Origin: Paenibacillus tyrphae
GTDB lineage: Bacteria; Bacillota; Bacilli; Paenibacillales; NBRC-103111
Assembly: GCF_027925525.1 (NCBI RefSeq)
Contig: NZ_BSDJ01000008.1
Location: 62,001 to 126,000 of the forward strand
Length of the DNA: 64,000 nt
Direction of reading: 5' to 3'
Positions within the stretch are counted from its first letter, which is position 1, and each line of letters opens with the position of its first letter. The notes beneath the pieces were generated by a model. That model had not been told where the DNA came from, made no database searches, and saw nothing but the letters and a program-made list of their open reading frames with translations. Shown piece by piece: positions 1 through 7,094 of the stretch. A program made the translations under genes and the position numbers.

Positions 1-2115
1 CGCCAACTCAACGAAACGTTCACTAGCTTCGTTCGGCATCGCCTCCCCCATTACGGGCAGCCGGATGTGGACTCGTTGGACAATCTGTCCGTCGCGATCG
101 TAGTCGATCAGAAACGGCTCGGCGGCAACGTCCGCTCCACCGTTGGAACCGTCACCGATATTTATTCCTTGCTGTGGTTGCTGTACTCCCGAATCGGCAA
201 GCCGTTCGTCGGTTATTCCAATGCCTTTTCTTTCAACGATCCGCACGGGATGTGCCCCAAATGCGAAGGATTGGGAACGGTAGCGGCGATTGATCTCGAC
301 CGGCTGCTCGACCGGCAAAAGTCGCTGAACGAGGGGGCCATCCGATTCCCCACGTTCCGCCCCGGCGAATGGCGTTGGAAACGGTATGTTTGTTCCGGAT
401 TATTCGACAACGACAAAAAGCTCGGGGAATATACGGACGAGGAATGGGACACGCTGCTTTACAAAACGGATATGAAGCTGAAGCATCCCGGTCCCGGATG
501 GCCGCCGACCTCCAAATACGAAGGTGTGATTCCCCGGTTCGAACGGAGCTTTCTGACCAAGGAATCCGAGGAGGCCAAAAGGCGCTACAAGGAAGAGTTC
601 GACCGGATCGTCACCCGGGGCGCTTGTCCTCTGTGCAAGGGGACCAGACTGAATCAGGAGGTGCTCGGCTGCAAGATCAACGGCAAGAGCATAGCAGACT
701 GCACGGCCATGCAGATCAGCGAGCTTGCCCCCGTGATACGCGCCATTGACGCGCCTGTCGCCGCAACCATGGTCGACGCCATCGTCGAACGGCTGGAGCA
801 TCTGATTTCCGTCGGATTAGGCTACCTCAGCCTGAACCGGGAAACGTCCACGCTGTCCGGCGGCGAATCGCAGCGGGTCAAAATGGTGCGGCATCTTGGC
901 AGCAGTCTGACGGATATCACGTACATTTTTGACGAGCCGAGCATCGGTCTTCATCCTCACGACGTTCACCGGCTGAACTCTCTGATGAAGCGTCTCCGGG
1001 ACAAAGGGAATACGGTCCTTGTCGTCGAGCACGATCCCGATGTCATCGCTATCGCCGACCATGTGATCGATATGGGACCGGAAGCAGGCGCCAAAGGCGG
1101 CAGGATCGTCTACGAAGGCGATCTGGATGGTCTGGCGGCTTCCGGCACCCTGACCGGAACGTATCTCGGCCGCCGGCCCCGGCTCAAGACGCCGCCGAGA
1201 CAACCGGGCGCGGGAGGTTCGCTCGTGATCGGCCCTGCCTCCCTGCATAACCTCAAAGACGTGAGCGTCCGCATCCCGCAAGGCGTAATGACGGTCGTTA
1301 CCGGCGTAGCGGGCTCAGGGAAAAGCACGCTGATCAACAAGGTGCTGCCCCGGCATTATCCGGAAGCCGTCTTCATCGATCAAGGAGCCATCCAAGGCTC
1401 GAAGCGTTCCAATCCCGCGACCTACACCGCGATGCTCGACCCGATCCGCGAGCTGTTTGCCCGAGCGAACCGGGTTAGCCCCACATTGTTCAGCTTCAAC
1501 TCCAACGGCGCATGTCCGGAATGCAAAGGGCTTGGCGTCACGTATACGGATCTTGCCTTCATGGACCCGATCGTCAGCCGATGCGAAGGCTGCCAAGGAC
1601 GCCGGTTTACCGAGGAGGTTCTGGGCTATACGCTGCGTGATAAATCGATCGATGAGGTTCTGGAGATGAGTGTAGCGGATGCGCGGACCTTCTTTGGGGA
1701 GGAAGCGATTCGGACGATACTGGAGCGTCTAGGCGACGTCGGACTGGACTATATTACGCTCGGGCAGCCGCTGAATACGCTCTCCGGCGGGGAACGGCAG
1801 CGCCTGAAGCTCGCAGCCGAGCTGGAGCGAAGCGGTCAAATCTACGTATTCGACGAACCGACTACCGGATTGCATCTCTCCGATGTCGACCGCCTGATCG
1901 GCCTGCTGAACCGGCTCGTGGACAACGGCAGCACGGTGATCGTGATCGAGCATAACCTCGACTTGATCAGTCAAGCCGATTGGATCGTCGATTTGGGTCC
2001 CGGAGCCGGACAAGAGGGTGGGACAGTGATCTTCGAAGGCGTTCCCGAACAGCTCATCGAGCATCCGCATTCGCTTACGGGGCATTACTTGAAGCGGCAT
2101 CTCCACGGCGATTAA
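1..2115 (+). CDS. UvrA-like excinuclease ABC subunit A paralogue, 5' end missing
   Basis: The reading frame is open from the first base to the TAA at 2113-2115, so the gene starts outside the window and the GTG at 67 is only an internal in-frame codon. The protein is a DNA-damage-recognition ATPase of the UvrA family. Visible parts are CPKC and CPLC zinc-binding pairs, the first ABC signature LSGGESQR with FDEPSIGLHPHD, a second Walker A (GVAGSGKST), a second zinc module (CPEC...CEGC), the second signature LSGGERQR and FDEPTTGLH. The first Walker A and part of the N-terminus are missing. The retained 700 or so residues look short for housekeeping UvrA (about 940-960), which points to the compact UvrA2/DrrC-like class sometimes tied to drug self-resistance. 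That subclass is inference. Confidence 0.88.
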   Translation, partial: RQLNETFTSFVRHRLPHYGQPDVDSLDNLSVAIVVDQKRLGGNVRSTVGTVTDIYSLLWLLYSRIGKPFVGYSNAFSFNDPHGMCPKCEGLGTVAAIDLDRLLDRQKSLNEGAIRFPTFRPGEWRWKRYVCSGLFDNDKKLGEYTDEEWDTLLYKTDMKLKHPGPGWPPTSKYEGVIPRFERSFLTKESEEAKRRYKEEFDRIVTRGACPLCKGTRLNQEVLGCKINGKSIADCTAMQISELAPVIRAIDAPVAATMVDAIVERLEHLISVGLGYLSLNRETSTLSGGESQRVKMVRHLGSSLTDITYIFDEPSIGLHPHDVHRLNSLMKRLRDKGNTVLVVEHDPDVIAIADHVIDMGPEAGAKGGRIVYEGDLDGLAASGTLTGTYLGRRPRLKTPPRQPGAGGSLVIGPASLHNLKDVSVRIPQGVMTVVTGVAGSGKSTLINKVLPRHYPEAVFIDQGAIQGSKRSNPATYTAMLDPIRELFARANRVSPTLFSFNSNGACPECKGLGVTYTDLAFMDPIVSRCEGCQGRRFTEEVLGYTLRDKSIDEVLEMSVADARTFFGEEAIRTILERLGDVGLDYITLGQPLNTLSGGERQRLKLAAELERSGQIYVFDEPTTGLHLSDVDRLIGLLNRLVDNGSTVIVIEHNLDLISQADWIVDLGPGAGQEGGTVIFEGVPEQLIEHPHSLTGHYLKRHLHGD

Positions 2116-2122
2116 ACGACAA

Positions 2123-2148
2123 AACGCCTGCGGCAAAGGGCAGGCGTT
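2123..2148. terminator. Hairpin between convergent genes
   Basis: ACGCCTGC and GCAGGCGT form a stem around an 8-nt loop, 8 bases after the UvrA-like stop. On the minus strand the stem is followed by TTTTGTC, so it can end the operon whose last gene stops at 2230. On the plus strand there is no U-tract. Confidence 0.6.
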
Positions 2149-2229
2149 ACAATGATTTCGAGAGCGGCTGACCTGCAAGCGTCCGGCCATTCCCTTACAC
2201 GGAGTTACTACACACAAAAATGAACTATT

Positions 2230-2655
2230 TCACGTTTTCGGCCGGCTCATCAGTTTTAGGAAAGCCGGGACCTCATAGAACACGCGGCATTTTCCATATT
2301 TTTCCTTCACGATGCGAGCCGTGCTCACTTCCAAGGAGGGTACGTTCAGACTGCTCGCGTTCACGACGCAATGCCTCTCCCACTTTTTGGATTTGGCGGC
2401 TATCAGCCATTCGGGAGCGGTGAAAACGACGGTAATCCTGCCCAGCGGGTCCGAGAGCAAAAGAGCATCGATATCCTTGAAACCCGGCGCCGAATAATCC
2501 AGAAATAAGATCAGCCCATTCGTTTCGTTGGCCAGCTGCCCGACCTGCCGGACTTGCGCTTGAATTGCTCTTTGCTCCCGCCTTCTCAGGATGGTAAGTA
2601 CGGCTGAACTTATAGCAAGCCACAGTAAGGTACATAAAAACAACGGATCGGCCAT
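2230..2655 (-). CDS. Membrane-anchored thioredoxin-like protein lacking the CxxC
   Basis: A 141-residue protein, last gene of the Cys-rich peptide operon. I chose the ATG at 2655 because AGAGGT lies just upstream and because it follows the MauE-like stop without overlap; an upstream in-frame start at 2679 would overlap that gene. An N-terminal hydrophobic segment (residues 1-22) is followed by a basic stretch (RRREQR) and a region whose order of strands resembles MauD/TlpA-type thioredoxins: a hydrophobic strand LILFLDYS where those proteins carry the CxxC, and a late VPAFL in place of the cis-proline VPY. Both catalytic cysteines are absent. It may be a binding or scaffold partner rather than an oxidoreductase. 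The fold assignment is inference; the missing cysteines are directly seen. Confidence 0.6.
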   Translation of the reverse strand: MADPLFLCTLLWLAISSAVLTILRRREQRAIQAQVRQVGQLANETNGLILFLDYSAPGFKDIDALLLSDPLGRITVVFTAPEWLIAAKSKKWERHCVVNASSLNVPSLEVSTARIVKEKYGKCRVFYEVPAFLKLMSRPKT

Positions 2656-2657
2656 GG

Positions 2658-3158
2658 TCAGACCTCTTTTCTTTTCCAACGCATCGTCATGAGCTCAACG
2701 GTAAACGACAACGCCATGACCAAAACAAGCGAATGGAGCATGGAGTAAGCATCTGCCGGCTCCCGCTTCAAGCCTGCGTCGATCACCAAAATACCAATCA
2801 GAACAACATTTCTATAAATAGGAAACCGGTTGAGGAAACCGACATTGCCGTAGCAGGCGCAGGTTTCGGCCCCAGTGCTTCTTTTCTTCCTCCAGGTCAA
2901 CCAAGTAAACACGGACAGCAGCCCGATCCCTGTGATTTGTTTCCAGCCTTCCGCCAATCCCGTCGCAAACAAGAAAAACAGCAAAAACTCCGTGATCAAC
3001 ACAGCATAGGCCGCCAAAGACAGTATGGATGCCGGCAGCACCCCATAGGCATAAATTTCCACTTTTAAACCTTCCAAGCTGCGCAGCTTCATGTAAAAGG
3101 GCAGGAAGAACAGAACCGCTATCGTGACGTCCAGAACATACGCTATCAAACCCGTCAT
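2658..3158 (-). CDS. MauE/DoxX-like redox-associated membrane protein
   Basis: A 166-residue protein with four hydrophobic segments (about residues 5-22, 42-68, 74-90 and 116-155) and a CACYGN motif at about residues 103-108. That motif matches the conserved cysteine pair of MauE, the membrane protein needed with MauD to mature the disulfide-rich light chain of methylamine dehydrogenase. RBS GAGGTG lies 10 nt before the ATG. No mauA or mauB lies here; the only small Cys-rich protein is the peptide at 3678-3857, so I infer that this protein supplies or relays electrons for its disulfide formation. The link to the peptide rests on operon position only. Confidence 0.75.
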   Translation of the reverse strand: MTGLIAYVLDVTIAVLFFLPFYMKLRSLEGLKVEIYAYGVLPASILSLAAYAVLITEFLLFFLFATGLAEGWKQITGIGLLSVFTWLTWRKKRSTGAETCACYGNVGFLNRFPIYRNVVLIGILVIDAGLKREPADAYSMLHSLVLVMALSFTVELMTMRWKRKEV

Positions 3159-3209
3159 CGTCGTCGCTCACCTCATCCGGTACTAGACGTTTTTTGCAAA
3201 ATCGATTAG

Positions 3210-3611
3210 TTAGGAGGCTTGATGCTCCTCCTCCTGCAATCGGATCGTCAGCGGATACCATGCCGCTTCTTCACCGTCGGCAAAGCACTTAATGTGGACA
3301 ATTCCCGGCTCCGTCAGCACCAGCGTAAATGCAAAATCTTTATCGACGCCTGGAATTTGATCGTCTGCTCGGTAATTTCTGAGAACGGTCATCGCCGTTT
3401 TGCCAAGCCGCTCTCCACGGTCATTATTGAATTCAAAATGCGTATCTATCAATTTTCCCTGCGGCAAATCAAAGATTTTGAGCAAAATGTACAAATCCAA
3501 GGCATACGGCAGAACGGGAATCGTCTGATGGTTTAGTACGGTACCTAACTGATGCCCCTTCGCCTGTTCGTTATGGGTAATTCGGTCGCAAACGATTAAT
3601 TGAGCTTTCAA
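3210..3611 (-). CDS. Small unknown protein, DUF6941-like
   Basis: A 133-residue soluble protein, probably mostly beta-strand. It begins at a TTG with GAGG about 9 nt upstream. The N-terminal MKAQLIVCDRIT...GTVLNHQTIP pattern resembles proteins I remember as DUF6941, small beta-sandwich proteins of unknown role. It lies between the Cys-rich peptide and the MauE-like gene, downstream of an internal hairpin (3633-3672). No catalytic motif is visible. Possible roles are immunity, chaperone or scaffold for the peptide, but nothing in the sequence decides this. Confidence 0.6.
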   Translation of the reverse strand: MKAQLIVCDRITHNEQAKGHQLGTVLNHQTIPVLPYALDLYILLKIFDLPQGKLIDTHFEFNNDRGERLGKTAMTVLRNYRADDQIPGVDKDFAFTLVLTEPGIVHIKCFADGEEAAWYPLTIRLQEEEHQAS

Positions 3612-3632
3612 AAAAGATCCCTCGTTTCTTGA

Positions 3633-3672
3633 AAGAATAAAAAGAGAAGAGGGGTGGTCCCCCCTCCTCTAA
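3633..3672 (-). terminator. Intra-operon terminator or attenuator after the Cys-rich peptide gene
   Basis: On the minus strand AGAGGAGGGG pairs with CCCCTCTTCTCT (2-nt bulge) around a short GGACCA loop, and TTTTTATTC follows. It begins a few bases after the peptide stop codon (3678-3680). Such a leaky terminator would let the peptide mRNA accumulate above the downstream DUF6941-like, MauE-like and Trx-like messages, a usual design in bacteriocin operons. Confidence 0.72.
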
Positions 3673-3677
3673 TCGGT

Positions 3678-3857
3678 TTAGTAGCAGCAGCCAATTCTTG
3701 GCTGTTGGCATGAGTACGTAGATCCGTCTTCGCAACCGACGATCTTATTAGCGCCCATCGTTTTCGGATAACTCGAACCGCCAGAAGTGCAGTCGCTGAG
3801 GTAGCAGAACGTTTCATTTTTCAAAACAACATCACATTTCGGTTTGTCGCAAGCCAT
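3678..3857 (-). CDS. Eight-cysteine 59-residue peptide, laterosporulin-like bacteriocin candidate
   Basis: The ATG at 3857 is preceded by AAGGAGGTG with ideal spacing; a GTG three codons upstream would place that RBS inside the gene, so the product begins MACDKPKCD and has no leader. Cysteines are at residues 3, 8, 18, 23, 42, 50, 57 and 58. The tail has the spacing C-x7-C-x7-C (42, 50, 58), and the start M-A-C matches laterosporulin, a defensin-like class IId bacteriocin of Brevibacillus, as I recall its sequence. There is no double-glycine leader, Sec signal or lanthipeptide-type Ser/Thr tract. The neighbours (two CxxC thioredoxin-like proteins, a MauE-like protein and an ABC exporter) fit a secreted disulfide-bonded peptide. 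Antimicrobial activity is inference; other options are a signalling or metal-binding peptide. Confidence 0.7.
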   Translation of the reverse strand: MACDKPKCDVVLKNETFCYLSDCTSGGSSYPKTMGANKIVGCEDGSTYSCQQPRIGCCY

Positions 3858-3923
3858 GGTTTTCACCTCCTTTCATTGCAATGTGAAGCTTTATCTTAAG
3901 GTGTAAAAACCGGGATGCCACTA

Positions 3924-4382
3924 TCAAGCCAGCGCATGACGGGCGTAGTCCTTCACAAACTGCTCGAAATCGTCGGCGCTATAGACTACTCCTTTGGCGG
4001 CCACTTTTCCCGAGTCGTCGACGAGGATAGCGAAGGGCAGATACGTCACCGCAAAATACGCCTCCATGTCGCTCTGGTCCAGCGAACAAACCGGGAATGT
4101 CCATCCGAAATATTCGATCATGCTTCGATGATCGTCCTCGTCGCCCGTAGATAAGAGCCGGAAGGAAAAGGACGGGTGGTTCCGCGTCATGGTGTCGATA
4201 TACGGAAGCAAATCGATGCAATGCGAGCAGTAGGTGGACACGAACAGCAGCACCGTACCCGTCGCTTCGCCCGGCTCCGCCGGCGTTCCGATATTGCTGA
4301 TATGGGGCGGCAGATCCGCTAGCGCGGAACCGATCGGCGGGCCGCTGTCGGCTGATCCGCCGGGCTTACGGTTGAACGACAT
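3924..4382 (-). CDS. Thioredoxin-like thiol oxidoreductase with CSHC motif
   Basis: A 152-residue protein with thioredoxin-fold features of the TlpA/MauD type: a strand VLLFVS leads into the redox motif CSHC at about residues 52-55, and the late YLPFAILVD segment matches the cis-proline loop and following strand. The N-terminus is polar and Gly/Pro-rich, with no signal peptide or membrane helix, so the protein may act in the cytoplasm or at the exporter. RBS AGAGGGAG lies before the ATG. It is encoded between the ABC exporter (24-nt gap) and the Cys-rich peptide (66-nt gap), which suggests it handles the peptide's cysteines. Whether it oxidises, isomerises or keeps them reduced cannot be told from the sequence. 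Confidence 0.78.
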   Translation of the reverse strand: MSFNRKPGGSADSGPPIGSALADLPPHISNIGTPAEPGEATGTVLLFVSTYCSHCIDLLPYIDTMTRNHPSFSFRLLSTGDEDDHRSMIEYFGWTFPVCSLDQSDMEAYFAVTYLPFAILVDDSGKVAAKGVVYSADDFEQFVKDYARHALA

Positions 4383-4406
4383 CGTTACTCCCTCTTTTCA
4401 CCTGAA

Positions 4407-6176
4407 TTAGTCGTACCATTGCTTTTGCTGATGCCACATCTCATGATAAAGTCCTTGCTTGTGAAGCAGTTCGTCGTGCGTTCCGGCCTCGGCAATGCGC
4501 CCGCCCTCCATCACGAAGATACGGTCGGCTCTCCGCGCGATCCCCACCCGATGGGACACCATAATTACGGTCTTGCCCCGGCAGTGCTCAAGCATTTCAT
4601 TCATCAGCCGGACTTCGCTGACCGGATCGAGTGCGGAGGTCGGTTCGTCAAACACGACCAGTTCGTGCTCCTCAGAGACAAACACGCGCGATAAAGCGAG
4701 CCGCTGCCACTGTCCGCCGGATAAGTTAACCGCGTTATCCTCCAGCGTTCCCAGCTTCGTATCCAGTCCTTGCTTGAACGTCTTGGACAGCCCGACCTTC
4801 GCGAGTACCGCTAGCAGCTTGTCCGTGTTGTGCGCCTCGGCAATATTGCCGACGGCGATGTTATCCCGCACATCCGTCATATAGCGGATGTAATCCTGGA
4901 AGACGGCGCTCGTTTTGCGCCACATTCCGATCCGGTCCATCGTCCGGACGCTCACACCGTCGTACAGTATGGCGTCGGTATCGCTCCGGTAAAGACCCAG
5001 CAGCAGCTTGATCAGCGTCGATTTTCCCGAGCCGTTCTCCCCAAGGATGGCGATCATTTCGCCTTTGCGAATCTCCGCGTTGATGTCGGTCAGCACCGGC
5101 TCGTCCCGATTCGGATAACGGAACGTCAGGTTGCGGATTTGAAGCTCGTCCTGAAAGCGGAATGGGCGGGGCCCGACCTGCTCCGGCAGGCGGGCGGCGG
5201 CATGCACGTCGCTTTCGATCTTATTCAGCCTTTCGATATGGGCCGCGTTTTCCGTCAGCCTTGAGATCGAGGCGAACATCATCGTAATATTGCTTTCCGT
5301 CATCGTTAGCGCCATCGTGATGGCCACGTAATCTCCAATCGTCAGCGAGCCTTTATAAATGAGCAGCGCGGTGATCACGATGACAATGCCCGAGCTGATG
5401 ATGGACAGCAGTTCGCCGGAAGCTTGTCTTTTCAGATTTAAGGTTTCGAGCTGCATGGACAAGGCGTTGGCCTCGTCCTTCTTGCGCAGCCACTTCTCCC
5501 GGAAATACGGCACCAATTGAAACAGCGTCATTTCCTTCTGCGTCTGGGAGCCCGTCAATACATCGAAATAATAATGATATCCCCGGGATTGCCTCATCAT
5601 TTCTTCGTTGATCGCTACCCTTCGCCGGACGGCGCGAAGGTCGTAGATGCCCTTGAGCGTACCGACGAGCAGCGCCAGCAGGCCGATATACAGGTGATAG
5701 TACAGCAGATAGCCCAGACTTACCGCCGCGATCAAGCCCTGCTTGACGAGCCCGGTCACGGTGGAATACGATTCCAGATATTTACCGTTAATAAAGGACC
5801 AATAAGAGAAATCACCCGTAAACTGGGGATGCTCCTTATCCAGCAACTCCGTCCTCGCAACGAGATCGACCAATTCGTTCTCGCAATGAACGGCAAACGC
5901 CGTATGCATCCGTCTGCTTTTGAGCTGGGAGTACGTTTCCAGCAGCAGCCGCACAACCTGAAACGAGAGAAGAAGCGCGATGCTACCCAAGAGCAGGTAC
6001 AGATTATTCGCGGAGAGCTGGTCTACGATCTGCTTGCTTAAGTAAATGCCGATGTTTGATTGCAGAGCCACTACGATGTAAACGAACAGTGACAGCAATA
6101 CGATGGGTCTATTGAACCGGTATACTTTGCAAAAGGCTTGACCGGCGCATCTCATGGTGCGCGCAAACGACTTCAT
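4407..6176 (-). CDS. ABC exporter, fused permease and ATPase, probably for the Cys-rich peptide
   Basis: A 589-residue half-transporter. The N-terminal part (about residues 25-310) holds the hydrophobic segments of an exporter transmembrane domain. The C-terminal ATPase carries Walker A GENGSGKST (near 378), the signature LSGGQWQR (near 484) and Walker B LVVFDEPTSALD (near 504). There is no N-terminal C39 peptidase, in keeping with a substrate that has no double-glycine leader. The ATG overlaps the stop of the upstream Trx-like gene (ATGA), which implies coupled translation. The substrate is inferred from position; no other small secreted product is encoded in the operon. Confidence 0.88.
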   Translation of the reverse strand: MKSFARTMRCAGQAFCKVYRFNRPIVLLSLFVYIVVALQSNIGIYLSKQIVDQLSANNLYLLLGSIALLLSFQVVRLLLETYSQLKSRRMHTAFAVHCENELVDLVARTELLDKEHPQFTGDFSYWSFINGKYLESYSTVTGLVKQGLIAAVSLGYLLYYHLYIGLLALLVGTLKGIYDLRAVRRRVAINEEMMRQSRGYHYYFDVLTGSQTQKEMTLFQLVPYFREKWLRKKDEANALSMQLETLNLKRQASGELLSIISSGIVIVITALLIYKGSLTIGDYVAITMALTMTESNITMMFASISRLTENAAHIERLNKIESDVHAAARLPEQVGPRPFRFQDELQIRNLTFRYPNRDEPVLTDINAEIRKGEMIAILGENGSGKSTLIKLLLGLYRSDTDAILYDGVSVRTMDRIGMWRKTSAVFQDYIRYMTDVRDNIAVGNIAEAHNTDKLLAVLAKVGLSKTFKQGLDTKLGTLEDNAVNLSGGQWQRLALSRVFVSEEHELVVFDEPTSALDPVSEVRLMNEMLEHCRGKTVIMVSHRVGIARRADRIFVMEGGRIAEAGTHDELLHKQGLYHEMWHQQKQWYD

Positions 6177-6667
6177 ACTTGTGCCAGGCTGCGCTCATAC
6201 ACGCGGATCAACGGAGCCGCCAACTGTTCGAGCTTCTCGCAGTCGTTGAAGATGCCGGCGCCGACCGCTTGTCCAAGCTTATTCAAAATCAGGGCGTAAG
6301 GAACGGCGCCCACCTTCAGTTGACTCTGCAGCTTAACGGTATCGCACAGGTAGAACGGCATGTCCAAGTCATAAATCTCACGCTGCTGCTCCATCGCTTC
6401 CGTGCTTCCTTCGAATAACACGCAGGAGTGGAAAACTCCGAACCGTTCCGTGAACTCTTGAACAGGCCCCATGCTGCAAGCCGAGCAGGAAGCGCTCATT
6501 AGGAACACGACAGAACCATGCTCCGTTTCTCGAAGCCATTGGAAGGAGACGGGCTCCGACTTGGCGAGTAAAGTCAACTTTTCGGGAAAATACGTTCCCA
6601 GCTTGTATTCCTCGACATATTGCTTTAAAAATCGTCTGTGATCACCGGGCGGGCGTTTAGGCTCCAC
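6173..6667 (-). CDS. Thioredoxin-like protein with CSAC motif, first gene of peptide operon
   Basis: A 164-residue protein that starts with GTG behind GGAGGAG. The region SVVFLMSASCSACS (about residues 52-65) has the hydrophobic strand and CxxC of a MauD/TlpA-like thioredoxin fold, and VGAVPYALIL (about 120-129) matches the cis-Pro loop. No membrane helix or signal peptide is evident. It overlaps the ABC exporter by 4 nt. Together with the CSHC protein it gives the operon two dissimilar CxxC proteins, similar in principle to the BdbA/BdbB pair of the sublancin locus. The exact redox role is inference. Confidence 0.77.
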   Translation of the reverse strand: MEPKRPPGDHRRFLKQYVEEYKLGTYFPEKLTLLAKSEPVSFQWLRETEHGSVVFLMSASCSACSMGPVQEFTERFGVFHSCVLFEGSTEAMEQQREIYDLDMPFYLCDTVKLQSQLKVGAVPYALILNKLGQAVGAGIFNDCEKLEQLAAPLIRVYERSLAQV

Positions 6668-6826
6668 TTTAACTCCTCCAATGCCGTGATCTTGAGTGAG
6701 CGGTTGTTCGTCTCGCCTCTGGTAATATTGTATAATTCAGGATGAATCCCTCACAATGGAACTTCATTACTTTATTCGGTAATTTCATGACTTGGAATTC
6801 AACGATTCGACATTGTATAAAATAAA

Positions 6827-6850
6827 AAACCCATCGCAAAGGATGGGTTT
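6827..6850. terminator. Outer hairpin copy, left flank of palindromic element 1
   Basis: AAACCCATC pairs with GATGGGTTT. On the minus strand a TTTTTTATTTTATAC tract follows, giving a good intrinsic terminator. An identical hairpin lies at 7065-7088 on the other side of the 202-bp palindrome. Confidence 0.75.
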
Positions 6851-6856
6851 CAGAGT

Positions 6857-7058
6857 GTTGAGAAAGTGGTCTAAGCAAAAGTAGAGAAGCGTACGGAGGT
6901 GGGGTATCCACTGGAGAAGCGATAGCGGCCGCCTTTGTCTTCGGGAAATGTCCGCGAGTAAGCGGCTTCCAATCAAATTTCCCGAAGACAAGAGTGGTCG
7001 GAAGTGGATACCCCACCCCTTCGTTGCCTCTATAATCCCGTTTGACCACTTTCTCAAC
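6857..7058. repeat. Palindromic repeat element, copy 1 (202 bp)
   Basis: The ends are perfect inverted repeats, GTTGAGAAAGTGGTC (6857-6871) and its complement (7044-7058). Inside are further nested complementary blocks: GGTGGGGTATCCACT with its complement, TTGTCTTCGGGAAAT with its complement, and a small central GCCGCTTA-type hairpin. The element is close to identical to copies at 28675 and 50347 and related to one at 32365. It holds no conserved reading frame and no transposase. It lies just downstream of pdxS, between two identical terminator hairpins. It is probably a MITE- or REP-like mobile or structural repeat. Confidence 0.9.
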
Positions 7059-7064
7059 AAGCTC

Positions 7065-7088
7065 AAACCCATCGCAAAGGATGGGTTT
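7065..7088 (-). terminator. pdxS terminator hairpin, right flank of palindromic element 1
   Basis: This hairpin (AAACCCATC...GATGGGTTT) begins 6 nt after the pdxS stop (7095-7097) and has the same 24 bases as 6827-6850. It lacks a long U-tract of its own because the palindrome follows; the far copy has the U-tract. Confidence 0.7.
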
Positions 7089-7094
7089 CATCAC

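Noticed and set aside
3678-3857. Lanthipeptide or sactipeptide precursor
   Set aside because: No LanM/LanB/LanC or radical SAM gene nearby and no leader peptide; the cysteines are better explained by disulfides.
2230-6667. Methylamine dehydrogenase (mau) cluster
   Set aside because: MauE- and MauD-like proteins are present, but there is no large subunit, no MauG, and the small Cys-rich peptide lacks the MauA length and tryptophans.
6827-7088. CRISPR-like repeat arrangement of identical hairpins around a spacer
   Set aside because: Only two repeat copies per locus, a 214-nt palindromic interval, no cas genes, and different repeats at each locus.
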